Shown here: positions 27,612 to 37,075 of the stretch, one piece after another
Position numbering within the stretch: the first letter of the stretch is position 1
Layout: every line of letters starts with the position of its first letter
Virus record (IMG/VR): IMGVR_UViG_3300021185_003351
Location: 62,001-126,000 of that record
Reading direction: 5' to 3' (one strand)
Length of the DNA stretch: 64,000 nucleotides
Origin: a virus
The notes under the pieces: model-generated
Told to the model about the DNA's origin: nothing
Database searches by the model: none
What the model saw: only the letters and a program-made list of their open reading frames with translations
Program-made: the position numbers and the translations under genes

Positions 27612-29096
27612 ATGTTAATAACATATACTAGTAAAAGATTATCAGATTTAAGTGAAGAAGAATATAGAAAAGCTACTATAGAAACTCCAACTAATTTTGG
27701 ACGATCTAATACTATAGATTTAGTTGGCGCAGACAAAAATCAACAAATAGGACAAACATTAAATAGTGATACAATTTCTAGTTTAGATAGAATTGTTTCA
27801 AATCACACAAATGCAACTGATGCAACAGCATTAGGATCAATTGGAGCAGCAGCTGGAGCAGGACTTGCTAGCAACTTAGGTATTCCAACTCTAGGACAAG
27901 GACTAGGTGCAGTTGCAGGAGGATTATTACCTCCAGTATATGCAACAGTGCCATTTTTAAACTTAGGAAAATTACCAGAGTTAGGTGGAATGACTCAAGA
28001 CTTTAGATCAAGAAAAGGTTTTGGAAGTGTTTCTGATTTTGTAGGCAAACGGTTAGACGGAGCAGCTGCAGCAGTATCAATTGAAGGAAAAGGTCGAGCT
28101 AGAGCAGCAGCGTACGCAGCAGCTAGTATTGCACCAGGAGGAGCATATACATTATTTAATCGTGAAACGTTATATGGAGAAGGAAATTTTGGATCTCCAA
28201 TGGCATTACGAAATGATTTCACTGCAAAATCAACTGTAACAACAAAATGGGATCAAGCAGCAAATGATGGAAAAGGCAAATGGATTCCTACAAAAAATCC
28301 ATTGCAAAAAGCTTTGGAATTCCGAGGAGACAAAGTAAATGTTATTGATTTTCAAAAAGGAACATTTGCAGATACATATAGATGGAAACCAAATATAAAT
28401 CTAGGAAAAGTAGGAGATGTATTAGGCGCAGTAATTAATGATCCTGGAGTAACTCAAGATTATATTAAATTCTTTTTTACTGGTCCTAATATAAAATTTG
28501 GAGATACAAACTCAGTTGATGATATTATGACATTCCGAGCTAGTATAACTAGTTTAACAGACACATTTAATCCACAATGGAATCCTGTACAGATGATTGG
28601 CCGAGCAGACCCAAATTATCATTATTCCGGATATAGTCGTGATATGAACCTAGATTTTACTATATATGCAACAGATCGAGATGAATTAAAACCAATTTGG
28701 AGAAAATTAAATGCATTAGCTAGTTATACTGCTCCTGAATACACTAAAGATAGTATTGCAATGAAAGGCCCATGGATGCGTGTAACAATTGGAGATTTAT
28801 ATAAACAAACCCCAGTATTTATTTCTAGTTTATTTTATACATTAGTAGACAACGAAACAACATGGGATATTAATATCGAGCAAGATCCGACTAGAATGCA
28901 AGTACCAAACAAAGTACAAGTCTCCATGGGATTAACAGTAATTACAGATTACTTACCAGAAAAAGGAGGAAGAATGTATTCATTAAATAATGGTAATGCG
29001 TTAGATGAACTAGGAGATAATAATTGGTTAAGTGACAGTGTTAATTCTGCCCCTACATTTAATGTAGATATTGAAAAAATTAAAGAAAACAAATGA
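27612..29096 (+). CDS. Baseplate / tail tube initiation protein (gp48/gp54-like)
   Basis: 494 residues. After an Ala/Gly-rich segment (~70-110 and 145-185) the C-terminal half contains DIMTFRASITSLTDTFNPQW, YHYSGYSRDMNLDFTIYATD, and FISSLFYTLVDNETTWDINI. These are hallmarks of the baseplate proteins that cap or nucleate the tail tube in T4-like marine phages. It overlaps the next gene by four bases. Assignment to gp48 versus gp54 cannot be made from the sequence alone. Confidence 0.65.
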   Translation: MLITYTSKRLSDLSEEEYRKATIETPTNFGRSNTIDLVGADKNQQIGQTLNSDTISSLDRIVSNHTNATDATALGSIGAAAGAGLASNLGIPTLGQGLGAVAGGLLPPVYATVPFLNLGKLPELGGMTQDFRSRKGFGSVSDFVGKRLDGAAAAVSIEGKGRARAAAYAAASIAPGGAYTLFNRETLYGEGNFGSPMALRNDFTAKSTVTTKWDQAANDGKGKWIPTKNPLQKALEFRGDKVNVIDFQKGTFADTYRWKPNINLGKVGDVLGAVINDPGVTQDYIKFFFTGPNIKFGDTNSVDDIMTFRASITSLTDTFNPQWNPVQMIGRADPNYHYSGYSRDMNLDFTIYATDRDELKPIWRKLNALASYTAPEYTKDSIAMKGPWMRVTIGDLYKQTPVFISSLFYTLVDNETTWDINIEQDPTRMQVPNKVQVSMGLTVITDYLPEKGGRMYSLNNGNALDELGDNNWLSDSVNSAPTFNVDIEKIKENK

Positions 29097-29392
29097 GTAG
29101 ATATACAACAACAAAACAAATAAAAGATGCATCAGGTAAAAGAAAAGCAGAAACGACTATTTTACCAGTAGTACCATTGTCAGATGATGATATATACATA
29201 CAAGTAACATCGCCAGAGCGATTAGATTTGTTAGCTAATAAATTTTATAATGATGTTAGTCTATGGTGGGTAATCGCAACTGCAAATGCTCTAGGGAAAG
29301 GATCATTATATGTCCCGGAAAATACAAGACTACGAATACCTGCAGCTACAAAAATACAAGATACTATAGAATTATTAAATAATTCAAGATAA
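29093..29392 (+). CDS. 53: LysM-type baseplate protein (gp53-like)
   Basis: 99 residues. The core VTSPERLDLLANKFYNDVSL followed by WWVIATANALGKGSLYVPEN and RLRIPA is a LysM-like domain as found in T4 gp53 and P2 gpX; the WW at the helix start and the P-E-N turn are typical. It would sit in the baseplate wedge/hub junction. Four-base overlap with the previous gene; the hub gene follows. Confidence 0.75.
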   Translation: MSRYTTTKQIKDASGKRKAETTILPVVPLSDDDIYIQVTSPERLDLLANKFYNDVSLWWVIATANALGKGSLYVPENTRLRIPAATKIQDTIELLNNSR

Positions 29393-29396
29393 CATT

Positions 29397-31670
29397 ATGA
29401 CAGGTGATATATTTTATACAAATGTTGATGAAAATTTAAAAACTGAATTAAATGCTCGTGGTAGATCCGGATTTAATCGATCAAATCCAGATCAAAATTC
29501 TAGAAGTTTACATTTCATGTTAGACAAAGTAGCTAATGTAAGCTTAGCTGCATATGAAGGACAAGACCGTAAAATAATTAAAGACGGCTCTTTTATTGGA
29601 CCAATTAAAACAACATCATTAGAATCTGATGATGGAGTAAAATCATTTGAAACATTTGTAAAATCAACATTTTTGCCAAATAGCTATTTAGATCCAAAAA
29701 AAAGAAGTAGAGAAATTGTTACAGATATAGACTTAAAGTCATTTCAAATAGAACCAAAAGACGGAAAATTAAGTGTATCAGGCGAAGCTAAAAAAGATAT
29801 TGAAACGTTTAATAATGTCAGTCAACGAATACCTCCGGTGATAACTGCTTGTAGTATGACTATTGGAGATAATTCACAAGGAACATTAAATAAAGCAGAG
29901 ATACAAATTTTAATACCAAATGCAGACGTTGATCTAGATGAGATAGAAAAAATATATTTTAGACCAGGTCGATTAATTCAATTACGAATAGTACATCCCG
30001 AATCCGCAGTAATAACAAAGCAACGATTAACTACTGAAAATATACTTCCAAGTTTGGCACAATTAAAAAAACAAAATCCAAATATGCAATTAGAAACATT
30101 GAATAAAATCAATGAAACACATTTTGAAGGAGTTATAACATCATTTGAATTTAGTTATGAGCAAGATGCATCTGTATCAGCTACAATTTATACGACTGGT
30201 ATTAGCAATGTATATACAGATTTAAGTATGCTAATAAACGAACAAGATTTTATTACCGGATCCTTAGGATTTTCATATACTGGCGGAGATAAAAATAAAA
30301 AGAAAGTAATATCAGGTTCTGCAGACGCAAAAGAAAAAAAACAAAAACAACGTAATACATTTTATGAAGGTTTATTAAACGAACATGCTGAATTATTAGG
30401 TGATTTTGAAAATAATAAAAAAGGAGCTCAAACAGTTGGATTTGCATATGGTAAAAATGCAAATGAAAAAGAAAATTCTGATGTATATATGGCATTTGTA
30501 GACGGATTAGCTCAAAATGAAGATGAAGATGGCAAAGATTTTATTAGATATATATCATTAGGATATTTAATTGATTATATTAATCGTAAAATAGTATCAA
30601 AAAATAAAACAATTGCGAATGCTAAAATTACATGCGATGATATTATTTGTAAAAGTAATTATTATGAACATATTAAATCTGCAGATCCTAGATCAGTATT
30701 ACTACCAGGATCTTCAACTCAATTATATGATTATGAAGCATATGTAGTTTTTGCAAAACTATTAACATCTCCATCTGCAGCAGAAGGATTAAAACCATTC
30801 TATGAAAATTCATTAGGACATCCTTCTAGAATTTTATTATCATTAGATATGATAAAATTAGTATTACTTAATATTGATCCTATAGAAGAAGTAACAGATA
30901 ATAAAGCAGAAATACAATCAGGAGTTCAGATTAAACATTTTTTACGACGAATCTCTGATAAAATTTCAATTTCAACTGGTAGAGCTATTGACATGAAATT
31001 AATATGCCATCCTAATGATGATAGTCAATCTTCTTTATGTTTTTATGATGCTAATTTTGCAGGAACTCCAGAAAGTCAAAAAGCAGTCAAACCATTTTCA
31101 GTTCCAATGTTTGCAAATCATCCAAATGGAACTATAGTTAGAGAGTTTTCAATTAAAGCAAAATTACCTGGATCTGCAAAAAACTTGGCATTTGTATTAA
31201 ATGATGGAACTGATGTATCAGAAGCAAAAATAGCACCATTTCTTCAATTCATGTACCAAGACAATACAGATGCAGCAACTGAAGCAGTTAAAAAAATGTT
31301 GAAAGATTATGCAGAAAAACATTATGCTGCAGTTGAAACATTACGAGAAACACAAATAAAGTTAACAGAAAATTTTGCAGATCAAGAAAGACAAACTGCG
31401 TTAAATAATGCGTTAAAAGAATATATAAAATATCCAAAAGAAAGAATGTCGGATAGTGTGCTAATTGGATCTCCACAATTTCCATATGAAGTTTCATTTA
31501 CTATTGATGGAGTAAGCGGATTTAGATACGGAGATGTTTTAGATTTTGAAGGAATACCAAAAAGATACAGAAACACTACAGTTTTTAGTATCACAAATAT
31601 TCAACACAATGTAGATACATCTGGAATGTGGACAACAAAAATAACTTGTATAATGAGACCAAAAATATGA
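29397..31670 (+). CDS. Baseplate hub protein (gp27-like)
   Basis: 757 residues. The region ~140-290 (VITACSMTIGDNSQGTLNKA, ...YFRPGRLIQLRIVHP, HFEGVITSFEFSYEQDASVS) matches the tail-tube-like barrel of hub proteins. The C-terminus (FRYGDVLDFEGIPKRYRNTT; FSITNIQHNVDTSGMWTTKI) is typical of hub proteins in T4-like marine phages. No lysozyme motif is visible. It would form the trimeric hub at the tail tip. The stop overlaps the next start (ATGA). Confidence 0.75.
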   Translation: MTGDIFYTNVDENLKTELNARGRSGFNRSNPDQNSRSLHFMLDKVANVSLAAYEGQDRKIIKDGSFIGPIKTTSLESDDGVKSFETFVKSTFLPNSYLDPKKRSREIVTDIDLKSFQIEPKDGKLSVSGEAKKDIETFNNVSQRIPPVITACSMTIGDNSQGTLNKAEIQILIPNADVDLDEIEKIYFRPGRLIQLRIVHPESAVITKQRLTTENILPSLAQLKKQNPNMQLETLNKINETHFEGVITSFEFSYEQDASVSATIYTTGISNVYTDLSMLINEQDFITGSLGFSYTGGDKNKKKVISGSADAKEKKQKQRNTFYEGLLNEHAELLGDFENNKKGAQTVGFAYGKNANEKENSDVYMAFVDGLAQNEDEDGKDFIRYISLGYLIDYINRKIVSKNKTIANAKITCDDIICKSNYYEHIKSADPRSVLLPGSSTQLYDYEAYVVFAKLLTSPSAAEGLKPFYENSLGHPSRILLSLDMIKLVLLNIDPIEEVTDNKAEIQSGVQIKHFLRRISDKISISTGRAIDMKLICHPNDDSQSSLCFYDANFAGTPESQKAVKPFSVPMFANHPNGTIVREFSIKAKLPGSAKNLAFVLNDGTDVSEAKIAPFLQFMYQDNTDAATEAVKKMLKDYAEKHYAAVETLRETQIKLTENFADQERQTALNNALKEYIKYPKERMSDSVLIGSPQFPYEVSFTIDGVSGFRYGDVLDFEGIPKRYRNTTVFSITNIQHNVDTSGMWTTKITCIMRPKI

Positions 31671-32287
31671 GCAGAAAAAAATTAAGATATACAAAAGATG
31701 AAATAACAAATAATCTTTATACAACTGGTCAAGAGTGGATGACTACAGATAATGAAGATTATATAGGATTATACCATCGATATGCAACTGGCGAAGTATA
31801 TACTAATGCAAAATGGAATGTTAATTCGTCTATATCATTAATTAAATATAAACAAACACCAACTGCTAATAAATCATATAAAAAAATAAAATTTGATATT
31901 GAAACAACATATAAATCATTGCAACCAATTAAAATTAAAATAACTCAAACAAATATCAATAATGGATATGTTGATCGTTATTTTGTACAAAATATTGTAA
32001 CAAATAATATTATTGAAATTAATACTGATCAACAACAAAAATTAAATGAAAACAAATTTGATCCAAACTTATATATTTCTACATCAATTCGATGGTATAT
32101 TACCGGTAACTTAGAAACAATCATAAAAAATGGCGTAACATTAAAATCTGTAACAGATAAAAACTTAGATCAAATAAATATAGCTGCACGAACTATTCCT
32201 ACTATTAGTACTTATTTAACTAATTTATCTGAATATTTTTCTGACACTACATATATAGTTCCCAAAGACATTAATCCAATTGGATAA
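31667..32287 (+). CDS. Baseplate-associated protein, unknown
   Basis: 206 residues from the ATG that overlaps the hub stop (ATGA); an in-frame ATG at 31628 lies inside the hub gene and is less likely. It begins MSRKKLRYTKDEITNNLYTT and has WMTTDNEDYIGLYHRYATGE, a pattern seen in short tail proteins of marine T4-like phages. It is rich in Thr, Asn and Ile with beta-strands (KIKFDIETTYKSLQPIKIKI). Translation coupling to the hub suggests a tail-tip role. Confidence 0.6.
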   Translation: MSRKKLRYTKDEITNNLYTTGQEWMTTDNEDYIGLYHRYATGEVYTNAKWNVNSSISLIKYKQTPTANKSYKKIKFDIETTYKSLQPIKIKITQTNINNGYVDRYFVQNIVTNNIIEINTDQQQKLNENKFDPNLYISTSIRWYITGNLETIIKNGVTLKSVTDKNLDQINIAARTIPTISTYLTNLSEYFSDTTYIVPKDINPIG

Positions 32288-32308
32288 TTCAAAAAATTTT
32301 ATTATTAT
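32280..32308 (+). promoter_or_regulatory. Class-2 promoter TTGGAT-N17-TATTAT
   Basis: TTGGAT (32280-32285) overlaps the end of the tail gene; TATTAT (32303-32308) follows after 17 bases. The ATG at 32317 is only 8 bases after the -10-like box, so a 0-3 base leader is predicted. Confidence 0.55.
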
Positions 32309-32316
32309 AGTAATGT

Positions 32317-33645
32317 ATGATAATAATTGACGATGTAGTAGAACTAGATTCGTTGTTACATGAGATTGAAAAAGAAAAATATGTTTTAGTAGTTCCTATA
32401 CTATCAGATCATCAACTTCACCCGATATGTAATAAAATCTCATGTATATACGTATATACTAGTAATGAATTAGAATTCGTTATTCCAATACATCATACAG
32501 AACAAATAACCGGATTTTCAGAACAGTTACACCGTGTTCTCAACTTAGAATCTATATTTGTACATGACAAAAAGTTATGGCTACAAATGGGCGGAAATAA
32601 TAATGTATATGATGTGAAAACTCTATGGTGGTATACATATGGAGAATCATATAATGAAAATCATTATTATACATCAGCTCATAATTTTTATTGGAGGCGA
32701 CATACTAATTTACAACATGTTAATACAATTATTCCATTAATGAAACATGCAGAAATGTGTCAAAAAATACGCAAGTATGCAATGCCAATGATTGTTAATT
32801 CAAAATTAAGTAAGTCATATAAACAATTCAATGAATATTATCCAAAAATATTTTCTGAAATTGAATCTAACGGAATGCAAGTTGATAATTCTTTTAAAAT
32901 GAAAGAGTTAATTACAAATGGACGAGTTTATTCTAATTATCATTATCATACAACTACAGGTCGACCGTCTAATGCATTCCGTGGATTTAATTATGCAGCT
33001 ATGAATAAAGAAGATGGAACAAGAGATGCTTTTTGTAGTAGGTTTGACGCAGGAGCATTAGTGGAATTTGATTTTGATGCATATCATGTAAGATTAATTG
33101 CACAACTAATTGGATATAAATTACCAGCTGGATCAATACATACATATTTTGGTAAATTTTATTTTGGAACCGATTCATTGACTGTAGAACAATATGAACA
33201 AAGCAAACAAATAACATTTAGATTGTTATATGGACATATAGAAAAAGAATTTTTAAAAATTCCATTTTTTAATGAAGTAAATAATTTTGTATATTCGTTA
33301 TGGTCAAAATGGAAATCAAACAAGTATATACAAACTCCAATATTAAAAAGATCTTTAAGTTCAGACAATTTGTCTAACATGAATCAAAATAAATTATTTA
33401 ATTATTATCTTCAAGCATTAGAGACAGAATTTACAGCAAGTCGACTAAATGAATTATCAATACTACTTAAAAATTATAAAACATGTATAATATTATATAC
33501 ATATGATTCTGTACTCTTCGATGTTCCAATTCATGAAGCTAAAGAAATATTACCACAAATTAAAACACAATTAGAAAGAAATAATTTCCCTGTTAAATGT
33601 AAAGTAGGCAATATTTATAGTAAAATGAATGACATCAAGTTATGA
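32317..33645 (+). CDS. Divergent family-A DNA polymerase-like protein
   Basis: 442 residues. The C-terminal ~250 residues align by motif with family A polymerases: TGRPSN (214-219) before motif A; motif A VEFDFDAYHVRLIAQ with D252 at the catalytic Asp; motif B SKQITFRLLYG (K297, F301, Y305, G306); motif C YTYDSVLFDVP with D397. The His and Glu of the usual HDE motif are replaced by Tyr and Ser, and the motif-A Glu by His. The N-terminal ~150 residues may be a degenerate exonuclease domain, since no DxE is seen. The replicative polymerase is the family B gp43 at 49081, so this is a second polymerase. It overlaps the next gene by four bases. Confidence 0.7.
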   Translation: MIIIDDVVELDSLLHEIEKEKYVLVVPILSDHQLHPICNKISCIYVYTSNELEFVIPIHHTEQITGFSEQLHRVLNLESIFVHDKKLWLQMGGNNNVYDVKTLWWYTYGESYNENHYYTSAHNFYWRRHTNLQHVNTIIPLMKHAEMCQKIRKYAMPMIVNSKLSKSYKQFNEYYPKIFSEIESNGMQVDNSFKMKELITNGRVYSNYHYHTTTGRPSNAFRGFNYAAMNKEDGTRDAFCSRFDAGALVEFDFDAYHVRLIAQLIGYKLPAGSIHTYFGKFYFGTDSLTVEQYEQSKQITFRLLYGHIEKEFLKIPFFNEVNNFVYSLWSKWKSNKYIQTPILKRSLSSDNLSNMNQNKLFNYYLQALETEFTASRLNELSILLKNYKTCIILYTYDSVLFDVPIHEAKEILPQIKTQLERNNFPVKCKVGNIYSKMNDIKL

Positions 33646-34901
33646 TAGATAAAATTATTAATGAATGGACATATCAATTAGACGCTGGATATCCAACAAA
33701 AGATTCTGACTATGAAGTTCTTCGTTCTGTTTTACAAGAAACTGATATACTTTCTGAACAAGAAATTGATCAAACAATTCGTCAGGCAAAAGGATTATAT
33801 GAACAAGATCCGGAGTTAGAAAATACACAACTTTTATTGGAAGATGATTTAAGATCAAGACTATTAGATATAAAAATACCTAATGATTTAATTAACATAA
33901 TCATAACTATATATTCTGGATTATCAGATACAGAGAAACGAGAATTTTCAGAAAATTTTAGAATACATTCAATTGAATCATTTGTACAAACAGGATATAT
34001 TCCATTTCGAAAATTTTATAATGTTATACCTGGAGGTGCTGCCTCCGGAATGGGAAGAGGAGAAATGATGGCACTATTAGCAGTAAAAGATTCTGCACCA
34101 GGCGGTACTGAACGTCATGATATTGTTATGTCAAATGGCGAATGGGAAGTTAAAGAATTAGAAAAGAAAGCATTTAGACCAGCAAAAAAAGGAATGGCAT
34201 TTGCTTTTGATTTTGCTCCAAAAATTATAAAATTTTATAATGATATCATTGTTCCATTTTCAAGAATAGGCGATCCTGGAGATGAATTAATACCAATGGT
34301 AGATGATAGATCAAAACCATTAGTAAAAAAATTAATTGACATATTAGAATCTAGATTTGAATCTCTTGCTGATATGAATAAAATTAAAAGTGCTAATGAA
34401 TGGAAACTAATGTTATTTCATAATTGGTATGAAGGATTTAAAGAATTAAATCAATTATTTTATCAAACAAAATTTGATAGTGATGTAAAAGATACAAGAT
34501 TAGTTGTTAAAACCGGAGGCAAAGAAAAAGCATATTGGATATCAGATACAGACGCTGATAATATTGAACTAAAATCAGGAGAAGATGAACCAGCAAATAT
34601 TAATATTGGCGATGCTATTGATAATGTAAATCAAAATATACAAATTTGGTTCAAACGAATTGAATTTAATGAATTTATTAAGAATCCACGAATTTTTATA
34701 GAAGAATTAAATACTGTTAAAAATACATTTTTTAAAGGAGTATTAGGAGTTGTATATTATTTAAAAGAAGCTAAAGATCAAAAACCATATTTATCTAGTC
34801 CTTCTGATTTTCTAATATATCAAATTTCACAAGGTCAATATCGTTTTAGATTAACAAATCATAGTGCTAATAATAAACCATATCAATTAGATCAAAATTA
34901 G
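33642..34901 (+). CDS. Possible PD-(D/E)XK nuclease-fold protein coupled to PolA-like gene
   Basis: 419 residues, ATGA overlap with the polymerase-like gene. A central segment reads GRGEMMALLAVKDS, then ERHDIVMSNGEWEVKELE: a Glu-containing helix, an Asp, then ExK, spaced as in PD-(D/E)XK nucleases. The rest is helical and charged with no other known motif. The remaining C-terminal half (WFKRIEFNEFIKNPRIFIEE) is unassigned. Nuclease activity is an inference from motif pattern only. Coupling suggests joint action with the polymerase, perhaps in DNA repair or end processing. Confidence 0.45.
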   Translation: MIDKIINEWTYQLDAGYPTKDSDYEVLRSVLQETDILSEQEIDQTIRQAKGLYEQDPELENTQLLLEDDLRSRLLDIKIPNDLINIIITIYSGLSDTEKREFSENFRIHSIESFVQTGYIPFRKFYNVIPGGAASGMGRGEMMALLAVKDSAPGGTERHDIVMSNGEWEVKELEKKAFRPAKKGMAFAFDFAPKIIKFYNDIIVPFSRIGDPGDELIPMVDDRSKPLVKKLIDILESRFESLADMNKIKSANEWKLMLFHNWYEGFKELNQLFYQTKFDSDVKDTRLVVKTGGKEKAYWISDTDADNIELKSGEDEPANINIGDAIDNVNQNIQIWFKRIEFNEFIKNPRIFIEELNTVKNTFFKGVLGVVYYLKEAKDQKPYLSSPSDFLIYQISQGQYRFRLTNHSANNKPYQLDQN

Positions 34902-34909
34902 GATAACGA

Positions 34910-35293
34910 GTGAGGACACAACTATTGTGCACATTTGCACATAAAACAAATTTAGACATAGTTACAGAATATATCAAGCAAAACTTCGAAATTCCAGAAA
35001 ACCGAATATTTGTATTTGCAAACTATGAAAACAGAAATGATTTATATTGCACATTCAATGCTGCAGATAACGGATATCGTGGAAAAAATACAATATCAAT
35101 TCACAGAAAAAAAGAAACTAACACATTATATACGGTTAATGCTTTAAATGAAGTTATCAAAGATTTAAACAATGGTATACTAGATAAAACAATGATTTTA
35201 CCATGGGAAGCATTTGAAAATTCTTTTTTATTAACTGATGATAATGGTTATCGCAGGATAGACTTAGTATTTTTTAAAAGAATTAATTTTTAA
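34910..35293 (+). CDS. Conserved T4-like phage protein, unknown
   Basis: 127 residues starting at a GTG 8 bases after the previous stop, with AGGATAACGA just upstream. Contains IFVFANYENRNDLYCTFNAA and KNTISIHRKKETNTLYTVNA, a pattern I recall from uncharacterised small proteins of T4-like cyanophages. No catalytic motif, signal or membrane segment. Function unknown; the context is at the boundary between the polymerase pair and putative head proteins. Confidence 0.6.
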   Translation: MRTQLLCTFAHKTNLDIVTEYIKQNFEIPENRIFVFANYENRNDLYCTFNAADNGYRGKNTISIHRKKETNTLYTVNALNEVIKDLNNGILDKTMILPWEAFENSFLLTDDNGYRRIDLVFFKRINF

Positions 35294-35296
35294 CTA

Positions 35297-35304
35297 TATT
35301 TATA
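35297..35304 (+). promoter_or_regulatory. Class-1-like motif TATTTATA
   Basis: TATTTATA followed by TATGTAATAAAG; the 3' part departs from the consensus. 23 bases before the ATG at 35328. Candidate late promoter of the putative head-protein set. Confidence 0.4.
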
Positions 35305-35327
35305 TATGTAATAAAGAAAATACTATC

Positions 35328-36023
35328 ATGATTAAATTAAAAAATTTACTAAAAGAAGGATTTGCATGGGAAAGAAATGCAGATGGATCATTACCCACAT
35401 TAGCAGACGCTACTAGAAATCATCAAAAAAATCTTCAAGAACAATCTTTCAATAGATTACAACCATTAATTGATATGGGATTTGAACTTAAAAAATTAGA
35501 AAATGGTCAAACTGTAGCTACAATCGGTGATAAATCTAATAATGTTGCATTAATAATAGGAACAAATGCTGTATTTAAAGGATTGTATAAAATTAACGGA
35601 CAACAAGGAATGTTAGCTGGAACAATTCCTGCAGGCCCTGGAGACGATGATAAATACATACAACTGATTAAGTCTAAAATTGCAAAAATGGGTATAACAG
35701 AAGTCTTAAAAGACAAAGACGGAAATGTACGAACAGATTTAAAATATAAAGACAATCAAAACTATCAGCCAAGAATTGAATTGAAAAATACAAAAATGGG
35801 TAGTGGTACAAATCTTACAATAACAGTTAGTATAGATGGAAGTTCACCATTTGATATAGAATTTGATGATTATGAAGAAACAGATGATCATGGATATGAA
35901 AAAGCAATCTACTTAATGGGAGCTGACGATGGCGGTAATGAATGGGGTATGGAAGGATCAATGGCATTTCATGGAGAATTGGAAGATTTTAATATTGACA
36001 CATTAGAAAAAATGGAAAAATAA
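35328..36023 (+). CDS. Putative internal head protein 1 (targeting-peptide type)
   Basis: 231 residues. The N-terminus MIKLKNLLKEGFAW is a short basic, amphipathic peptide ending in L-K-E, which fits the (L/I)-x-E cleavage rule of T4 prohead protease gp21 and resembles T4 capsid targeting peptides. The remainder has a beta-rich middle (LNIT V-type strands such as NLTITVSIDGSSPFDIEFDD) and an acidic C-terminus. It overlaps the next gene by one base. A packaged internal or core protein is the favoured inference; function is unknown. Confidence 0.45.
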   Translation: MIKLKNLLKEGFAWERNADGSLPTLADATRNHQKNLQEQSFNRLQPLIDMGFELKKLENGQTVATIGDKSNNVALIIGTNAVFKGLYKINGQQGMLAGTIPAGPGDDDKYIQLIKSKIAKMGITEVLKDKDGNVRTDLKYKDNQNYQPRIELKNTKMGSGTNLTITVSIDGSSPFDIEFDDYEETDDHGYEKAIYLMGADDGGNEWGMEGSMAFHGELEDFNIDTLEKMEK

Positions 36024-36343
36024 TGAATTTAAAAGAATCAATGAAAAGATTTGGTACAAAAAATCTTAAAGAATCTAATTTAATAACTGAAGCTGCAGCA
36101 AATCAACAAAATTGGCTTAAAGGATATTTCAAGAAAAAAGAAGGCGATACAGGCGAATGGAAAATTGGCCAAAACGGAGACTTGGAAATTTATGTTGATG
36201 GAAAATTGGCAGGAGAATTTTTAGCAGACGATAAGTTATACATTCCAAACTCATTAATGGGAGATCTTCGAAAAGGTAATTATGATAAATCATATCAAAA
36301 ACCTAGAAATACGTTTGATGATGATTTTGAACTTGAACGATAA
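36023..36343 (+). CDS. Putative internal head protein 2 (targeting-peptide type)
   Basis: 106 residues. N-terminus MNLKESMKRFGTKNLKESNL then ITEAAAN: similar to the next gene's start, with an I-T-E site at the end of the shared peptide. The remaining ~80 residues include NWLKGYFKKKEGDTGEWKIG and a small beta-strand set (LEIYVDGKLAGEFLADDKLY). It probably has a common targeting signal and a distinct cargo domain. Confidence 0.45.
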   Translation: MNLKESMKRFGTKNLKESNLITEAAANQQNWLKGYFKKKEGDTGEWKIGQNGDLEIYVDGKLAGEFLADDKLYIPNSLMGDLRKGNYDKSYQKPRNTFDDDFELER

Positions 36344-36348
36344 AACTA

Positions 36349-36978
36349 ATGAATTTTAAAAAGTTAATGAAAAGAATTGGTACTAAAAATCTTCAGGAAC
36401 AAGAAGATCTTTCAATACCATCATTAGGTTTTGATATAGCAGATAAAATTCAAGATGCAGTAGGAGTTTTAAATGACAAAGAAGATGTCATGCAAGAAGA
36501 AATAGCAAGAATTACTGATACCAAAATACTAAAAGAAGTTGAAAAAAATTTAGGAAAGTCTTTAGTCAGTTGGTTAATGGATAATTATTCAAATCCTTCC
36601 TTACTAAATATATCGCTAGCATCATTAACAACTATTACAGATGTAGCGTGGATAACAAAGTCAGTAGAAGATTATACTGCAGATAATGTTGGAGACGGAA
36701 AGATACCTAGTATATTTACATCATTAAAAAAACTAGGGATATTAAATCAAAGATCTTTGGGTAAAGAAATATTAGTATCTATGAAACAATTGAGGTTTAC
36801 ACGAAGTCCGTATAATTCTAAAGGAGGATATTACTATTATGCTCCTCCATCTGAAACATATGCTACTAGGAATAAAGATATAGAAACAACATGGAATAGT
36901 GACATACTTCCAAAAATTGATATGGATGCAGATAAACCGACACTTCAACGTGGTGATATCAAACATACAAATTTATAA
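36349..36978 (+). CDS. Putative internal head protein 3 (targeting-peptide type)
   Basis: 209 residues. N-terminus MNFKKLMKRIGTKNLQEQED resembles gene 36023 (MKR.GTKNL) with an L-Q-E site. The rest is helical (DIADKIQDAVGVLNDKEDVM; KILKEVEKNLGKSLVSWLMD), and the C-terminus has a Tyr/Gly segment (SKGGYYYYAPPSETYA). No enzyme motif was found. The two shared N-termini in tandem are the main evidence for targeting to the prohead. Confidence 0.45.
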   Translation: MNFKKLMKRIGTKNLQEQEDLSIPSLGFDIADKIQDAVGVLNDKEDVMQEEIARITDTKILKEVEKNLGKSLVSWLMDNYSNPSLLNISLASLTTITDVAWITKSVEDYTADNVGDGKIPSIFTSLKKLGILNQRSLGKEILVSMKQLRFTRSPYNSKGGYYYYAPPSETYATRNKDIETTWNSDILPKIDMDADKPTLQRGDIKHTNL

Positions 36979-36996
36979 ACAATTACACAATTAACT

Positions 36997-37029
36997 TTGA
37001 ATTAACGAATTAATTACTTATAATATAAT
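36997..37029 (+). promoter_or_regulatory. Promoter region of gp32
   Basis: TTGAAT (36997-37002) is followed by two overlapping TATAAT boxes (37019-37024 and 37024-37029), 16 or 21 bases away. About 46 bases of A-rich leader precede the gp32 ATG; T4 gp32 represses its own translation by binding its leader, so a similar control is possible. Confidence 0.5.
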
Positions 37030-37075
37030 TAATAAATAAACAAATAATAACAATTAAACAATTAAAGGATACAAT

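Noticed and set aside
31628-31666. Upstream ATG of the baseplate-associated gene at 31628
   Set aside because: It is inside the hub gene; the ATG at 31667 has the ATGA overlap typical of this genome and an uninterrupted start.
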